64,000 nucleotides of DNA from Methanosalsum zhilinae DSM 4017 (GCF_000217995.1 NC_015676.1:1781708-1845707); one strand, 5' to 3'. Positions 45,773 through 54,816 are shown, counted from the first letter of the stretch. Numbers and translations are program-made. The notes: generated from the letters alone by a model not told the origin.

Positions 45773-46525
45773 TCATTTTCTTGCAATTGTTATAAAACCT
45801 GTATGCCCGACCCTTGCGGTGGAAGGTCTTGTACCTCTGTCTGAAAAAGATATCTCCCTTTCGATACATTCCAGTGTCACAACATCTGAAAAACCTGCCT
45901 CTCCAAATGATTGCCGTATTTCTTTTGTCTGCTCAATGAATGGGGAATAGGTAGCAACATATCCTCCGGTCTGAAGAATATTTATAACATGGGGTATCAC
46001 TTTCATTGAATGCATGGTATCCAGTGTGATCACATCAAATGCCTGATCAAGATTTTTGACCTCCTCAACTATATCTCCACACCTGACCTCCACATTATCG
46101 AGTCCTGCATTGATGATATTCTGGCGTGCAACCTCTGCAAAATCTTCTTTTATTTCATAGCTGATAACTTTTTTTGCAATGGATCCAAGATACATGGCAA
46201 GAATACCTGAACCGGTTCCAGAATCCAGGACAACATCATTTTTATTAAGACCGGTATATGCTATTATCATACCAATATCCTTTGGCATCATGGGTGCTCC
46301 GGTTCTCTTTGCATGCCTGAAAAAGTCAGGGGTCCGGGGTCTGTGGATCAAAAATGTATGCCCTTTATGAGACTGTACAGTATCTCCTATACTACTTTGA
46401 AGAATATCGTTCATATATATGATTCCCAGGTCAGTGTGGTAATCTTCATCAGATACCACCGTGATAAACTCACGTATCCTTTTTCCATGGGAAGTCCTTA
46501 GAAGTATCATATCACCTTTTTTCAA
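45773..46525 (-). CDS. trmI: tRNA (adenine-N1)-methyltransferase TrmI
   Basis: 250 residues with a TTG start at 46525 (MKKGDMILLRTS), placed by AAGGTG 6 bases upstream. A GTG at 46534 or an ATG at 46513 are alternatives. The N-terminal beta-barrel (to about residue 75) is followed by the SAM domain: motif I is VLDSGTGSGILAMYLG, an acidic residue follows in VISYEIKEDFAEVA, and VEVRCGDI and VITLDTMHSMKVIPHV complete the set. Archaeal TrmI methylates A57/A58 of tRNA as a homotetramer. It lies 15 bp after the HD-gene stop on the same strand. Confidence 0.92.
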   Translation of the reverse strand: MKKGDMILLRTSHGKRIREFITVVSDEDYHTDLGIIYMNDILQSSIGDTVQSHKGHTFLIHRPRTPDFFRHAKRTGAPMMPKDIGMIIAYTGLNKNDVVLDSGTGSGILAMYLGSIAKKVISYEIKEDFAEVARQNIINAGLDNVEVRCGDIVEEVKNLDQAFDVITLDTMHSMKVIPHVINILQTGGYVATYSPFIEQTKEIRQSFGEAGFSDVVTLECIEREISFSDRGTRPSTARVGHTGFITIARK

Positions 46526-46540
46526 TAAAAACACCTTTTT

Positions 46541-48373
46541 TTATCCATTGTATCGAGCTTCAGGCAGGGTTAGCATATCCCTTGGAACACGGTGCTGATT
46601 TACTCTGATATAATCCAGGATCGAATCAAACTCTCTCCTGTATGAATCCACCAGCGATCTGGAATATTCAACTCCTTCTGATGTGAGAACGTATTCATAT
46701 CTCTGCCTGATACGTCCATGTTTTTCATAATATCTCAAGTCTTCGTCCACCATGCCCATTGCAACAAGTATCTGAATGTCCTCAAACAGTTTTTCACTAT
46801 ATGGGAATCCAAACTTATCATGGAACCTGTAGTCAAAAAGATATTTGAGTATTTCATCCTTTCCAAATTCCCTAACCGTGCGATATATCCAGGTTATGTT
46901 CCTCAGGCGTGGAATTGAGATGTAATCACCATTTATCTCCTCAAAAATACTGTGAACACCATAAAAAAGAAGGATCAGTCCTTCAATTGAAAGATACTGT
47001 TCTTTGCGTATAAACCTGAGAAGTCTGGGAGAGAGATTTCGGACCACTTTAACCATTTCAGCCTCCAGTAAATCCGTATCAACTCCATTAGAATCATTAT
47101 TATTATAATCTGGAATAAATGCAGTCAGTGACATCTGTCTGGATATGGCCCTCACAAGTCCATTTGCAAGTGCAGACTCGTCATAGAGAAAACTTTCGGC
47201 ATTCCCTGATACAAACCTCATCGTTTTTGGAACTCCAGTCGCAACACTTAGATCTATCAGCATATTTCCAGTATCCAGTTCCTTTGAAAACTCAGTTTCA
47301 AACATCTTGCAGGCAACACCGTGTCTTGCAATTGTTGAAAGAGCCATTCTGGTTACAGAAGAAAGGGTCTTTTGATTAAAGCGAACTGCAGGGCCATCAA
47401 TATTACCACTTTCTATTCTGGATACCAGATCACAGCCCTTTGCAGAGGCATACGTCCGGATAAAATTTAACAGATTATCATCATTATGTACCGTAAAAAA
47501 CTCAATTATCTTATCTGTTACATGAGGATTACTGTGTTTGTGGCGGTAATTTGATATTGCATCTTCAAGGGCATGCAAAAGCATTACTCTGGCAGCCTGG
47601 GTCCTTGGATGATGTATTATAGCAGTATAATGATGTGCTCTTGCAATAAGCATTGATTCTGCAGCAGTCATGACCATATCCTCAGCATAGCTTGTTTCTG
47701 AAATGTCCCCCAGCATCAGACGATCGTTTTTGATAGTAAGACTCTGTACGATCTGATCCACATCGATCAAACCCAGGGAAACTCCAGTATGATAGGAATC
47801 ACGCAACAGAAAATCTATTCTGTCTGCATCAATGTCTCCTGATATTATCTGTGACAGATATGGTCTCTCAACTCCATCAGTTTCTCCTGTTGCAATTTTT
47901 GAAATCTCATCAAAAAATATGACAGCATCCCTGTCAAACCTATCCTCGACCATTGCGGAAATTGTTCTATGGTGACATAATTCATTTCTTATGATATACC
48001 TTGTAAATGCTTCATGGTTCATACATTTCTCTTTTCCCATCTCAGGTTGAAGTTCAGGATTTCTTTTCAGAACATCTTCCACAGCATGAGAAAAGGCTGC
48101 ATGTCCGATATCATGCAGAAGACCTGCTATCCTCAATTTCTCGATCTCCACACTATCCAGACCCAGTGAACTACCAATAATCGAAGCTGTCTGCATTGTC
48201 CCTATACTGTGTTCAAAGCGGGTATGGTTTGCACCAGGATATACAAGATCTGCAAGTCCAAGCTGCTGTATCTTTCGAAGGCGCTGGATCTGAGGAGTGT
48301 TTATAAGAGCTGTTTCCAGATCATTTAAGATAACTGTTCTGTGTACCGGATCATGTATAATCATGGGTTTAGA
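46541..48373 (-). CDS. HD-domain phosphohydrolase (dNTPase-like)
   Basis: 610 residues from ATG 48373 (MSKPMIIHDPVHRTVIL); a longer frame exists, but a TATA box (TATATATATG, 48401-48410) lies about 30 bp upstream, favouring this start. The HD motif is complete: RFEHSIGTMQTA (His), LRIAGLLHDIGHAAFSHAVED (His-Asp) and a later Asp in DIDADRIDFLLRD. Family members are metal-dependent dNTP triphosphohydrolases or related nucleotidases. The C-terminal third (about residues 440-610) is helical and of unclear function. A role in dNTP balance would suit the nearby nrdDG genes, but that is inference. Confidence 0.87.
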   Translation of the reverse strand, partial: SKPMIIHDPVHRTVILNDLETALINTPQIQRLRKIQQLGLADLVYPGANHTRFEHSIGTMQTASIIGSSLGLDSVEIEKLRIAGLLHDIGHAAFSHAVEDVLKRNPELQPEMGKEKCMNHEAFTRYIIRNELCHHRTISAMVEDRFDRDAVIFFDEISKIATGETDGVERPYLSQIISGDIDADRIDFLLRDSYHTGVSLGLIDVDQIVQSLTIKNDRLMLGDISETSYAEDMVMTAAESMLIARAHHYTAIIHHPRTQAARVMLLHALEDAISNYRHKHSNPHVTDKIIEFFTVHNDDNLLNFIRTYASAKGCDLVSRIESGNIDGPAVRFNQKTLSSVTRMALSTIARHGVACKMFETEFSKELDTGNMLIDLSVATGVPKTMRFVSGNAESFLYDESALANGLVRAISRQMSLTAFIPDYNNNDSNGVDTDLLEAEMVKVVRNLSPRLLRFIRKEQYLSIEGLILLFYGVHSIFEEINGDYISIPRLRNITWIYRTVREFGKDEILKYLFDYRFHDKFGFPYSEKLFEDIQILVAMGMVDEDLRYYEKHGRIRQRYEYVLTSEGVEYSRSLVDSYRREFDSILDYIRVNQHRVPRDMLTLPEARYNG

Positions 48374-48486
48374 CATCAATACCAGATATAACAGCGGAGA
48401 TATATATATGATCGGAAACATGAATAAAATTAACTATCAGGCCATCTAATATTGCTATCAGAATAAATGTTATCAGGATGGATCAT

Positions 48487-49506
48487 ATGAGAACAATTGA
48501 CTGGGACACAAATACAGGCACAATAAAACTGATCGATCAAACATTACTGCCAGGAGAATATAGGGTAATCGAGTGTGCAACACTCAGTTCACTATGTAAG
48601 GCAATCAAATCTTTAAAGGTACGGGGTGCTCCTGCACTTGGTGCAGCCGGGGGATTTGGCATGGCTCTTGCAGCCAGACTCAGTGGTGCAAAGACAATGG
48701 ATTCACTTATTCAGGATCTGGAAAAGGCTGCAGAAATTATAAAATCCACAAGACCTACCGCAATAAATCTTGCATGGGGGGTTGACCGGGTACTTCATGC
48801 AGTCTCAGATGCCTATAATACATCAAGTGTAAGGGACATTGCAGTAGAAGAAGCAATAAGGATAGCAGACGAAGATGTAAAAATCAATAAACAGCTTGGA
48901 AAATACGGATCAGAATTGCTGGATGACGGAGATGTGGTAATGACTCATTGCAATGCAGGACGGCTTGCCTGTGTTGACTGGGGAACTGCACTGGGTGTTG
49001 TTCGTTCTGCTGTTGAAGAGGGTAAATCCATTAAAGTAGTTGCCTGTGAGACAAGGCCACTCAACCAGGGAAGCCGGCTCACCACATGGGAACTGATGCA
49101 GGATGACATTCCAGTGACATTGATTGCTGATTCAATGGCAGGACATATAATGCGCAGAGGAATGATTGATAAGATCGTTGTTGGTGCTGACAGGATCACT
49201 GAAGATGTTGTTTTTAACAAAATCGGAACATACACCCATTCGGTGCTGGCCATTGAGCACGAAATACCATTCTATGTTGCAGCACCCACTTCCACCTTTG
49301 ATTTCAAGGAATGGGAAGGAAGTGTCAAAATTGAGATGCGAGATCCCGATGAGTTGAAATTTATTTCTGGGGTTCAGACTGCTCCTGAAAATGTGGAAGT
49401 ATATAACCCTGCATTTGATGCAACTCCAATGGAGAACATATCTGCGATCATAACTGAAAAAGGCGTATTTCATCCTCCTTTCCTGCTAGACGAGATCAGA
49501 GTATAG
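48487..49506 (+). CDS. mtnA: Methylthioribose-1-phosphate isomerase family protein
   Basis: About 339 residues from ATG 48487 (MRTIDWDTNTG), the usual MtnA beginning; ATG 48478 gives three more residues. Family motifs are KVRGAPALGAAGGFG, MTHCNAGRLACVDWGTA with the catalytic Cys, ACETRPLNQGSRLT and KIVVGADRITEDVVFNKIGTY with the catalytic Asp. It isomerises methylthioribose-1-phosphate to the ribulose form in methionine salvage. Some archaeal relatives act on ribose-1,5-bisphosphate or related sugars, so the substrate is not certain. Other salvage genes are not adjacent. Confidence 0.88.
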   Translation: MRTIDWDTNTGTIKLIDQTLLPGEYRVIECATLSSLCKAIKSLKVRGAPALGAAGGFGMALAARLSGAKTMDSLIQDLEKAAEIIKSTRPTAINLAWGVDRVLHAVSDAYNTSSVRDIAVEEAIRIADEDVKINKQLGKYGSELLDDGDVVMTHCNAGRLACVDWGTALGVVRSAVEEGKSIKVVACETRPLNQGSRLTTWELMQDDIPVTLIADSMAGHIMRRGMIDKIVVGADRITEDVVFNKIGTYTHSVLAIEHEIPFYVAAPTSTFDFKEWEGSVKIEMRDPDELKFISGVQTAPENVEVYNPAFDATPMENISAIITEKGVFHPPFLLDEIRV

Positions 49507-49588
49507 GCAAAAGGATTATAAGATAGAAAACAATAAGTAGCATCCTCACTAATATATAAAAAATAAATAATGTACACAGAGGGATTAT

Positions 49589-49762
49589 ATGGCTAAGAAA
49601 AAATCAGAAGGCAGTGGATTGATGTCATCAGCCGGTCTTATGCGGTACTATGAGGCCGATAAAAAAGCTCCACATATTAATCCAAAGACTGTAATCGTGG
49701 TGGGATTGCTGTGCGGAGTTGCAATACTGTTCCTTAATGCAAGTTATGGCATGTGGCCGTAA
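49589..49762 (+). CDS. secG: Preprotein translocase subunit SecG (Sec61-beta)
   Basis: 57 residues: MAKKKSEGSGLMSSAGLMRYYE, then KAPHINPKTVIVVGLLCGVAILFLNASY. It has a single tail-anchor helix preceded by the family's AGL(M/I)RYY pattern. This is the archaeal Sec61-beta subunit of the SecYE channel. A TATA box (CTAATATATAAAAAA, 49546-49560) lies about 30 bp upstream, and GAGGGATT serves as the ribosome site. It is too short for ordinary ORF lists. Confidence 0.93.
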   Translation: MAKKKSEGSGLMSSAGLMRYYEADKKAPHINPKTVIVVGLLCGVAILFLNASYGMWP

Positions 49763-49829
49763 GCAGACATGATCTGCAGGTCACAGTAACAACTATTTTT
49801 ATAAAATTAGAGAACAGGGGGTTAAATAA

Positions 49830-49928
49830 TTGGTACTTAAATGGATAAAGAAAATCATCAAAATATTTATAAAAACAAAGATACTTCTCTGGCTTAAAAG
49901 AAAAATATGGAGAATAATCAAAAAATAA
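49830..49928 (+). CDS. 32-residue amphipathic cationic peptide ORF
   Basis: A TTG start (MVLKWIKKIIKIF) is followed by 31 codons to TAA at 49928. The peptide alternates Lys/Arg with Ile, Leu, Phe and Trp (IKTKILLWLKRKIWRIIKK), giving an amphipathic helix with about 13 positive charges and no acidic residue. A GGGGG ribosome-site candidate lies 8 bases upstream. It lies 67 bp after secG on the same strand and ends one base before the proX1 terminator hairpin. The sequence resembles membrane-active helical peptides. Expression is unproven and the function unknown; a Trp-rich antisense coincidence is possible. Confidence 0.45.
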   Translation: MVLKWIKKIIKIFIKTKILLWLKRKIWRIIKK

Positions 49929-49950
49929 TAAGGGTGTTTAAACCCTTATT
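49919..49950 (-). terminator. Terminator of the first betaine-binding protein gene
   Basis: AATAAGGGT (49927-49935) and ACCCTTATT (49942-49950) form a perfect 9-bp stem with a 6-base loop. On the minus strand, which reads out of proX1, ATTTTTTG follows. The stop codon of proX1 lies within the right arm. The stem core is shared with the terminator of the second copy. Confidence 0.7.
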
Positions 49951-50806
49951 CTCCGAGCCATTCGCTTACTTTTTCTGGATTGTTTTCAATCCACCTTGCA
50001 GCTGCTTCTTCAGGAGAATATCCTTCCTCCATATCCAGCATTACTGATTCTACATCATCCAGTGTCCAGTAGAACCTTGAGATAATTTCATAAAGTTCTG
50101 GTTTATCTTCCTGAAGTCCCTCGCGGGCAAGGGTTGCAACATATTCCTCTCCACCATACACCATCTCTGGATCCTCAAGGTATTTCAGTTCCCAGCGTTC
50201 AAATTTCCAGTGAGGACTCCAGCCGGTAACAACAACCCATTCATCATTGGTTATTGCAGATCTTATTTCTGCAGTCATAGCTGCTCCACTGCTTGCCACA
50301 AGTTCATATTCAAGATCATAGACCTCAATTGCATTCTCTGTTGCAGTCATAATACCGGCACCTGGTTCAATACCCACAATCCTTCCATCAAACTCATCGA
50401 CTACATCGTTCATCTCTTCGATTGAATCAATGGTCACATATTGAGGTACCACAAGCCCAATCCTGGCACCTTCAAGATTTACTGCTACCTCTTCAAAGTC
50501 ATCACCAAATCTATCCATGTAATGACCATGGGTATGTGGAAGCCATGCTGAAGTGGTAAAGTCAAACTGTCCATCAGCAAGACCACGGTATAGTGCACCT
50601 GGTTCTATAGAGATTATTTCAACTTCATACCCGGCTTCCTCCAGTACCTGCTTCATCACATTGGTACTTGCAATCTCTCCGGCCCATGGAAGATAGCCAA
50701 TGGTTGTCTGATAAGGATCATCATCCAGAGCCTCAAGACAACCTGCCCCTATAACAATACCTGTTATGGCTATGATCATTAACAATGCTACTTTTACTCT
50801 ATTCAA
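49946..50806 (-). CDS. Glycine betaine-type ABC transporter substrate-binding lipoprotein (copy 1)
   Basis: 286 residues with a TTG start (M/LNRVKVALLM) and AGGAG ten bases upstream. A signal peptide ends in a lipobox-like VIGAGCLEAL, so it should be a lipid-anchored binding protein facing outside. The OpuAC/ProX-type domain has GYLPWAGEIASTNVMKQVL, FTTSAWLPHTHGHYMD and VVVTGWSPHWKFERWELKYLEDP. Trp/Tyr-rich boxes in the family bind the quaternary ammonium by cation-pi contact. It is closely related in sequence to the next gene (51011). It probably supplies the ProW/ProV transporter and helps with osmotic balance. Confidence 0.9.
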   Translation of the reverse strand: MNRVKVALLMIIAITGIVIGAGCLEALDDDPYQTTIGYLPWAGEIASTNVMKQVLEEAGYEVEIISIEPGALYRGLADGQFDFTTSAWLPHTHGHYMDRFGDDFEEVAVNLEGARIGLVVPQYVTIDSIEEMNDVVDEFDGRIVGIEPGAGIMTATENAIEVYDLEYELVASSGAAMTAEIRSAITNDEWVVVTGWSPHWKFERWELKYLEDPEMVYGGEEYVATLAREGLQEDKPELYEIISRFYWTLDDVESVMLDMEEGYSPEEAAARWIENNPEKVSEWLGE

Positions 50807-50986
50807 AATTATACAACTCCTGTGTAAGATATTTATCCATATATAATTAATAAATCATTAAATATTAAATTACCTGAGACTTTATGACCATTCTATCACA
50901 GATATAAAAAATTTGGATTTATGGATGATCAGGCACTTCTCTGCAACTATCTGAAAGGCCTAACATCATTATCTAATCAAAAAAGG

Positions 50987-51014
50987 TAAAAAAAATAAGG
51001 GTAAAAACCCTTAT
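50987..51014 (-). terminator. Terminator of the second betaine-binding protein gene
   Basis: ATAAGGGT (50995-51002) and ACCCTTAT (51007-51014) form a perfect 8-bp stem with a 4-base loop. On the minus strand eight T follow the stem (A-run at 50988-50995 on plus). It overlaps the stop codon of the gene. The stem resembles the terminator at 49919-49950, consistent with a duplicated unit. Confidence 0.75.
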
Positions 51015-51868
51015 GCACCTATCCATTCATTTACTTTTTCTGGATTCTCTTCAACCCACTTTGCAGCAGCGTCTTCAGGAGCCATTCCCTCTTCAATATC
51101 CATCATAACAGACTGGATATCATCCTGGGTCCAGTAGAACCTTGATATTATGTCATAGAGTTCTGGTTTATCTTCCTGGAGTCCTGCACGTGCAAGGGTT
51201 GCAACATATTCTTCCTCACCATAGACCAGTTCTGGGTCCTCAAGGTATTTCAGTTCCCAGCGGTCAAATTTCCAGTGAGGGCTCCAGCCGGTAACAACAA
51301 CCCATTCATCATTGGCTACTGCGGTCCTGAGTTCTGCAGCCATGCCTGCACTGCTGCTTGCCACAAGTTCATATTCAAGATCATATACATCAATTGCATT
51401 CTCTGTTGCGGTCATAATACCGGCACCCGGTTCAATACCCACAATCCTTCCATCAAACTCATCTACTACATCGTTCATCTCTTCGATTGAATCAATAGTT
51501 ACATATTCAGGTACCACAAGACCGATCTTACAGCCTTCAAGATTTGTGGATACTTCTACAAAGTTGTCACCATACTGGTCCATGTAGTGACCGTGGGTAT
51601 GTGGAAGCCATGCTGAGGTGGTAAAGTCAAACTGGCCCTGTGCAAGTCCCTGATAAAGAGGTCCTGCATCCACAGCTATGATCTCTACATCATATCCTGC
51701 CTGTTCAAGTACCTGCTTCATTACATTTGTACTTGCAACTTCTCCATCCCATGTAACATATCCAATTGTAGCTGACATTTCATCATCTATAGCATCAAGG
51801 CATCCAAGGCCCACAATGCTGAGAATCAAAACAGCACTTACCATTAATATCTTCATCTTTCCATTCAT
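51011..51868 (-). CDS. proX: Glycine betaine-type ABC transporter substrate-binding lipoprotein (copy 2)
   Basis: 285 residues. The start is ATG 51868 (MNGKMKILMVSAVLILSI) and the lipobox is VGLGCLDAID. The body matches the product of 49946-50806 almost throughout, including an identical run around EMNDVVDEFDGRIVGIEPGA. Differences cluster at the N-terminus and in a few surface segments. As part of the transporter cluster it follows proW by about 130 bp. An AT-rich promoter region (51880-51960) upstream suggests separate transcription. Two binding proteins may bind betaine, choline or related substrates with different strength. Confidence 0.9.
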   Translation of the reverse strand: MNGKMKILMVSAVLILSIVGLGCLDAIDDEMSATIGYVTWDGEVASTNVMKQVLEQAGYDVEIIAVDAGPLYQGLAQGQFDFTTSAWLPHTHGHYMDQYGDNFVEVSTNLEGCKIGLVVPEYVTIDSIEEMNDVVDEFDGRIVGIEPGAGIMTATENAIDVYDLEYELVASSSAGMAAELRTAVANDEWVVVTGWSPHWKFDRWELKYLEDPELVYGEEEYVATLARAGLQEDKPELYDIISRFYWTQDDIQSVMMDIEEGMAPEDAAAKWVEENPEKVNEWIGA

Positions 51869-52000
51869 TTTATCACAACTAATTCATTTTAGCAAAGAAT
51901 ATATTTTCATATATACATTTTAGTGATTTATAATTTATTTTTATCCTTATAAATCTTGGGGTTTTTTACCCGTTAGAAAAAAATTAAAAATGACAGATAT

Positions 52001-52840
52001 TCACCTTTTTGGGGTGAGACTCTGCGTTAATCTGTCAAGTATTATGGCAATTATCACAATACCAAGACCAGCTTCAAAGCCGGAACCTATATCAATCCTC
52101 TGGATGGCTGCCAGAACCTGATAACCAAGACCTGGAGCTCCGATCATAGCAGCGATGACTACCATCGAGAGTGAAAGCATGATACACTGGTTGACCCCGG
52201 CCATTATGGATGGCATTGCTGAAGGAATTTCAATCTTCATCAGTTTCTGCATTGGAGTGGAACCAAATGCATCCCCTACTTCTTTTAGCTCTTTGGGAAC
52301 ATGCTGTATCCCGAGTATTGTAAGCCTGATAGGTGGAGGCATTGCAAACACAATGGTTGCCACAAGACCTGGAACGTTACCCAATCCAAAGAAAATCACT
52401 GCTGGTATCAGATATACAAATGAAGGCATTGTCTGCATAAAGTCAAGTACCGGCCTTATGATATACAGCAGTGTCTCATTCTTTGCAGTAATAATACCTA
52501 TCGGGATAGCTATTACCAGTGCTACCAGTGCAGCTGCAAGTACAAGTGAAAGTGTCTGCATTGATTGGGTCCACAGTCTCATTCTCTCAAGCAGAACAAG
52601 TGCAACTGCAACACCTATTGCCAGTTTTGTATCACGCCTGCCAACAAAGTATGCAATGGCTGCAACGATGAGTATGAAAATAACAGGAGGGAACAGAAAA
52701 AGAATATCCCTTATCCCGCTGATCAGTATGTTCATGATTGCAGTGAATAGATCAAGGAGAAAACCAAGGTTCTGCTCAATCCATTCAACTAAAGCTTCAA
52801 CCCCGTCTCCTAAAGGAATATGTGGAATTTCAAATACCAT
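52001..52840 (-). CDS. proW: Glycine betaine-type ABC transporter permease
   Basis: 279 residues, about six membrane helices with an unusual N-terminal amphipathic segment (about residues 15-30). The EAA-type loop that meets the ATPase reads GIQHVPKELKEVGDAFGSTPMQKLMKIEIPSAMPSIMAGV. This is the OpuAB/ProW permease of a binding-protein-dependent transporter. It starts 2 bp after the stop of the ATPase gene, so they are coupled. The two binding-protein genes follow on the same strand. Confidence 0.93.
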   Translation of the reverse strand: MVFEIPHIPLGDGVEALVEWIEQNLGFLLDLFTAIMNILISGIRDILFLFPPVIFILIVAAIAYFVGRRDTKLAIGVAVALVLLERMRLWTQSMQTLSLVLAAALVALVIAIPIGIITAKNETLLYIIRPVLDFMQTMPSFVYLIPAVIFFGLGNVPGLVATIVFAMPPPIRLTILGIQHVPKELKEVGDAFGSTPMQKLMKIEIPSAMPSIMAGVNQCIMLSLSMVVIAAMIGAPGLGYQVLAAIQRIDIGSGFEAGLGIVIIAIILDRLTQSLTPKR

Positions 52841-52842
52841 AT

Positions 52843-54027
52843 TCAGTCCTCCATTGCAAGTGCACCAAGAACACTTCCTCTAACTACCACACCAATAAGT
52901 TTGTCCTTTTCATCAACCACAGCAAGAGGAGAATGCGATTCAATAATTGGAATCAGTTCATTCAATGGAGTATCAGGAGCAGTCTTATGTACATCTTCAC
53001 CCATGACATCCTCTATCTTCTTACTCTCTTTTATGCCATCTATTGCCTTATCGATTGTAACAAAACCTTTCAGTATCTTATTTCGATCCACTACATATAT
53101 TGAAGATATTCCATGTTTCTTCATCAGCTGAACTGCAACCTTCAGGCTTGAATTGATTGAAATTACAGGATCAGGACGTTTCATTACAGCTTCTGCCAGA
53201 AGTACTTTGGACCTGTCAACTCCGGCAACGAACTTTGCTACATAATCATCTGCAGGATTTGTGAGTATTTCCTCTGCTGTACCGATCTGCACAGCTTTAC
53301 CTTCATTCATTAGAAGAATCCTGTCACCCAGCTTGAGTGCTTCATCAAGGTCGTGTGACACAAAAACTATAGTCTTCTGCATCCGGTCCTGAAGTGCCAG
53401 AAGTTCATCCTGCATCTCGCTTCGTATAAGAGGATCAAGAGCACTGAAAGCCTCATCCATGAGCAGAATATCAGGATCCGTTGCAAGAGCTCTTGCAAGA
53501 CCAACCCTCTGCTGCATTCCTCCACTAAGCTCTGAAATGTCACTGTTCTCATGTCCTTTAAGCCCAACGTTTTCAATAGCTTCAAGGGCTTTTTCATATC
53601 TCTGCTCTTTCTCTATACCTCTAACTTCCAGACCATAGGCCACGTTATCAATGACACTTCTATGAGGAAGAAGACCAAAGTTCTGGAAGACCATACCCAG
53701 TTTATTCCTTCTAAGTTCCCGAAGATTCTCAGGCTTCATTTTTATAACGTCGTCATCATCAATCAGGATTTCACCGGTGGTGGGTTCTATAAGACGATTT
53801 ATGCACCTGAGAAGAGTAGATTTACCGGACCCTGAAAGACCCATGATTACAAAAATCTCACCGCTTTTGATCTCAAAATTGAGCTTATAGAGACCAACAT
53901 TGTGACCGGTCCTTTCCAGTATCTCAGCTTTGGATAAGCCTTCATCCAGCAATTTCAAAACTTTTTTCGGATTCTTTCCAAATATTTTGGATACATCCTT
54001 TATTTCAATTTTAGTGTTTTCCTCCAC
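52843..54027 (-). CDS. proV: Glycine betaine-type ABC transporter ATP-binding protein with CBS domains
   Basis: 394 residues. The ABC domain (about 25-275) shows Walker A GLSGSGKST, Q-loop FQNFGLLPHRSV, signature LSGGMQQRVGLARAL, Walker B DILLMDEAFSALD and H-loop VFVSHDLDEAL. C-terminal residues about 275-394 form two CBS motifs (KRPDPVISINSSLKVAVQLM, then MGEDVHKTAPDTPLNELIPI), which sense ionic strength in OpuA-type transporters. It drives uptake of betaine-like osmolytes. It is the first gene of the cluster and is followed by proW. Confidence 0.95.
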   Translation of the reverse strand: MEENTKIEIKDVSKIFGKNPKKVLKLLDEGLSKAEILERTGHNVGLYKLNFEIKSGEIFVIMGLSGSGKSTLLRCINRLIEPTTGEILIDDDDVIKMKPENLRELRRNKLGMVFQNFGLLPHRSVIDNVAYGLEVRGIEKEQRYEKALEAIENVGLKGHENSDISELSGGMQQRVGLARALATDPDILLMDEAFSALDPLIRSEMQDELLALQDRMQKTIVFVSHDLDEALKLGDRILLMNEGKAVQIGTAEEILTNPADDYVAKFVAGVDRSKVLLAEAVMKRPDPVISINSSLKVAVQLMKKHGISSIYVVDRNKILKGFVTIDKAIDGIKESKKIEDVMGEDVHKTAPDTPLNELIPIIESHSPLAVVDEKDKLIGVVVRGSVLGALAMED

Positions 54028-54159
54028 AATTAGAACTCCAGTGAGTACAAAAATGATATTAGATATTTTTACTAATTATACATGTTAATTAACATTTAAC
54101 CATATATAATTAATTCGATGGATATAAAGTAGTATCTAAAAAAATTATACAATTTAATG

Positions 54160-54369
54160 TCAGGATTGAGGATCATATCCTGCAGAAACTATTGAAGCTC
54201 TTATTTTTTCAGGATCAGTACGTTGATCATCGTATTCAACTGATACAGTGCCTTTATCAAGATCCACGGACACGCCATGCACTCCTTCTGTTGACATCAG
54301 CGCTTTTTCAACTGCCATTTTGCAGTGCTGGCATGTCATTCCCCTGACATTTATCATAATATTTTTCAT
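54160..54369 (-). CDS. Heavy-metal-associated (HMA) domain protein, CopZ-like
   Basis: 69 residues, a single HMA domain with the copper/soft metal ligands in RGMTCQHCKMAVEKAL (near residue 11-20). A strong GGAGGT ribosome site precedes the ATG. It is likely a cytoplasmic copper chaperone; no partner ATPase lies nearby. The gene is alone, between proV and srp19. Confidence 0.9.
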   Translation of the reverse strand: MKNIMINVRGMTCQHCKMAVEKALMSTEGVHGVSVDLDKGTVSVEYDDQRTDPEKIRASIVSAGYDPQS

Positions 54370-54436
54370 ATAATACCTCCTGACACTTGTATTGGACTAA
54401 TTATACCAGTGCATCAAGCTAATGACCAGAAAACTT

Positions 54437-54727
54437 TCATTTATCGCCTCTTATCTTCCTGATAGTATCAGCTATTTTCCTTGCAGTCACAGTCTTTGGT
54501 TCGATATTTTCCACCAGTACTCTGCCACTCATCTCCCACCATGATTTTGGATATCTTTTATCAGCTTCGACCTCAGGATGAAGATCAAGTTTTGCTGCAG
54601 CAGTTTCAATTTCTGTTAACTGCGGGTCCTTTATAGATTTCTTTTTTGAAATTATGCGTCCTTTGCTTCTTGATTTAGACTTATCTATATATGAAGGCCA
54701 TATTACCAGTTTACCTTTGTCTTTCAT
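54437..54727 (-). CDS. srp19: Signal recognition particle 19 kDa protein SRP19
   Basis: About 96 residues from ATG 54727 (MKDKGKLVIWPSYIDKS); a start nine codons earlier exists. KLVIWPSYIDKSKSRSKGR is the SRP19 signature for the RNA-binding face, and the tail KRYPKSWWEMSGRVLVEN is also conserved. It binds SRP RNA tip loops and lets SRP54 join the particle. No ribosome site is evident, but TATTATAC about 20-25 bp upstream fits a nearly leaderless transcript. It is divergent from the next gene. Confidence 0.93.
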   Translation of the reverse strand: MKDKGKLVIWPSYIDKSKSRSKGRIISKKKSIKDPQLTEIETAAAKLDLHPEVEADKRYPKSWWEMSGRVLVENIEPKTVTARKIADTIRKIRGDK

Positions 54728-54816
54728 CAGCATAGTATAATAGATAGACTTCATCGAATTTAAATTTAGGGTGAACCCATACCTTCTTAATTGAGAATAT
54801 GCATCAATGAAATATC

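Noticed and set aside
49841-49897. A short ATG ORF (MDKENHQNIYKN) overlapping the cationic peptide in another frame
   Set aside because: It lacks a ribosome site at the right spacing and is shorter; the TTG frame has both a site and a more striking product.
51011-51868. Candidate insertion sequence because of the near-identical gene copies
   Set aside because: There is no transposase or terminal repeat; the two copies are binding-protein paralogues.
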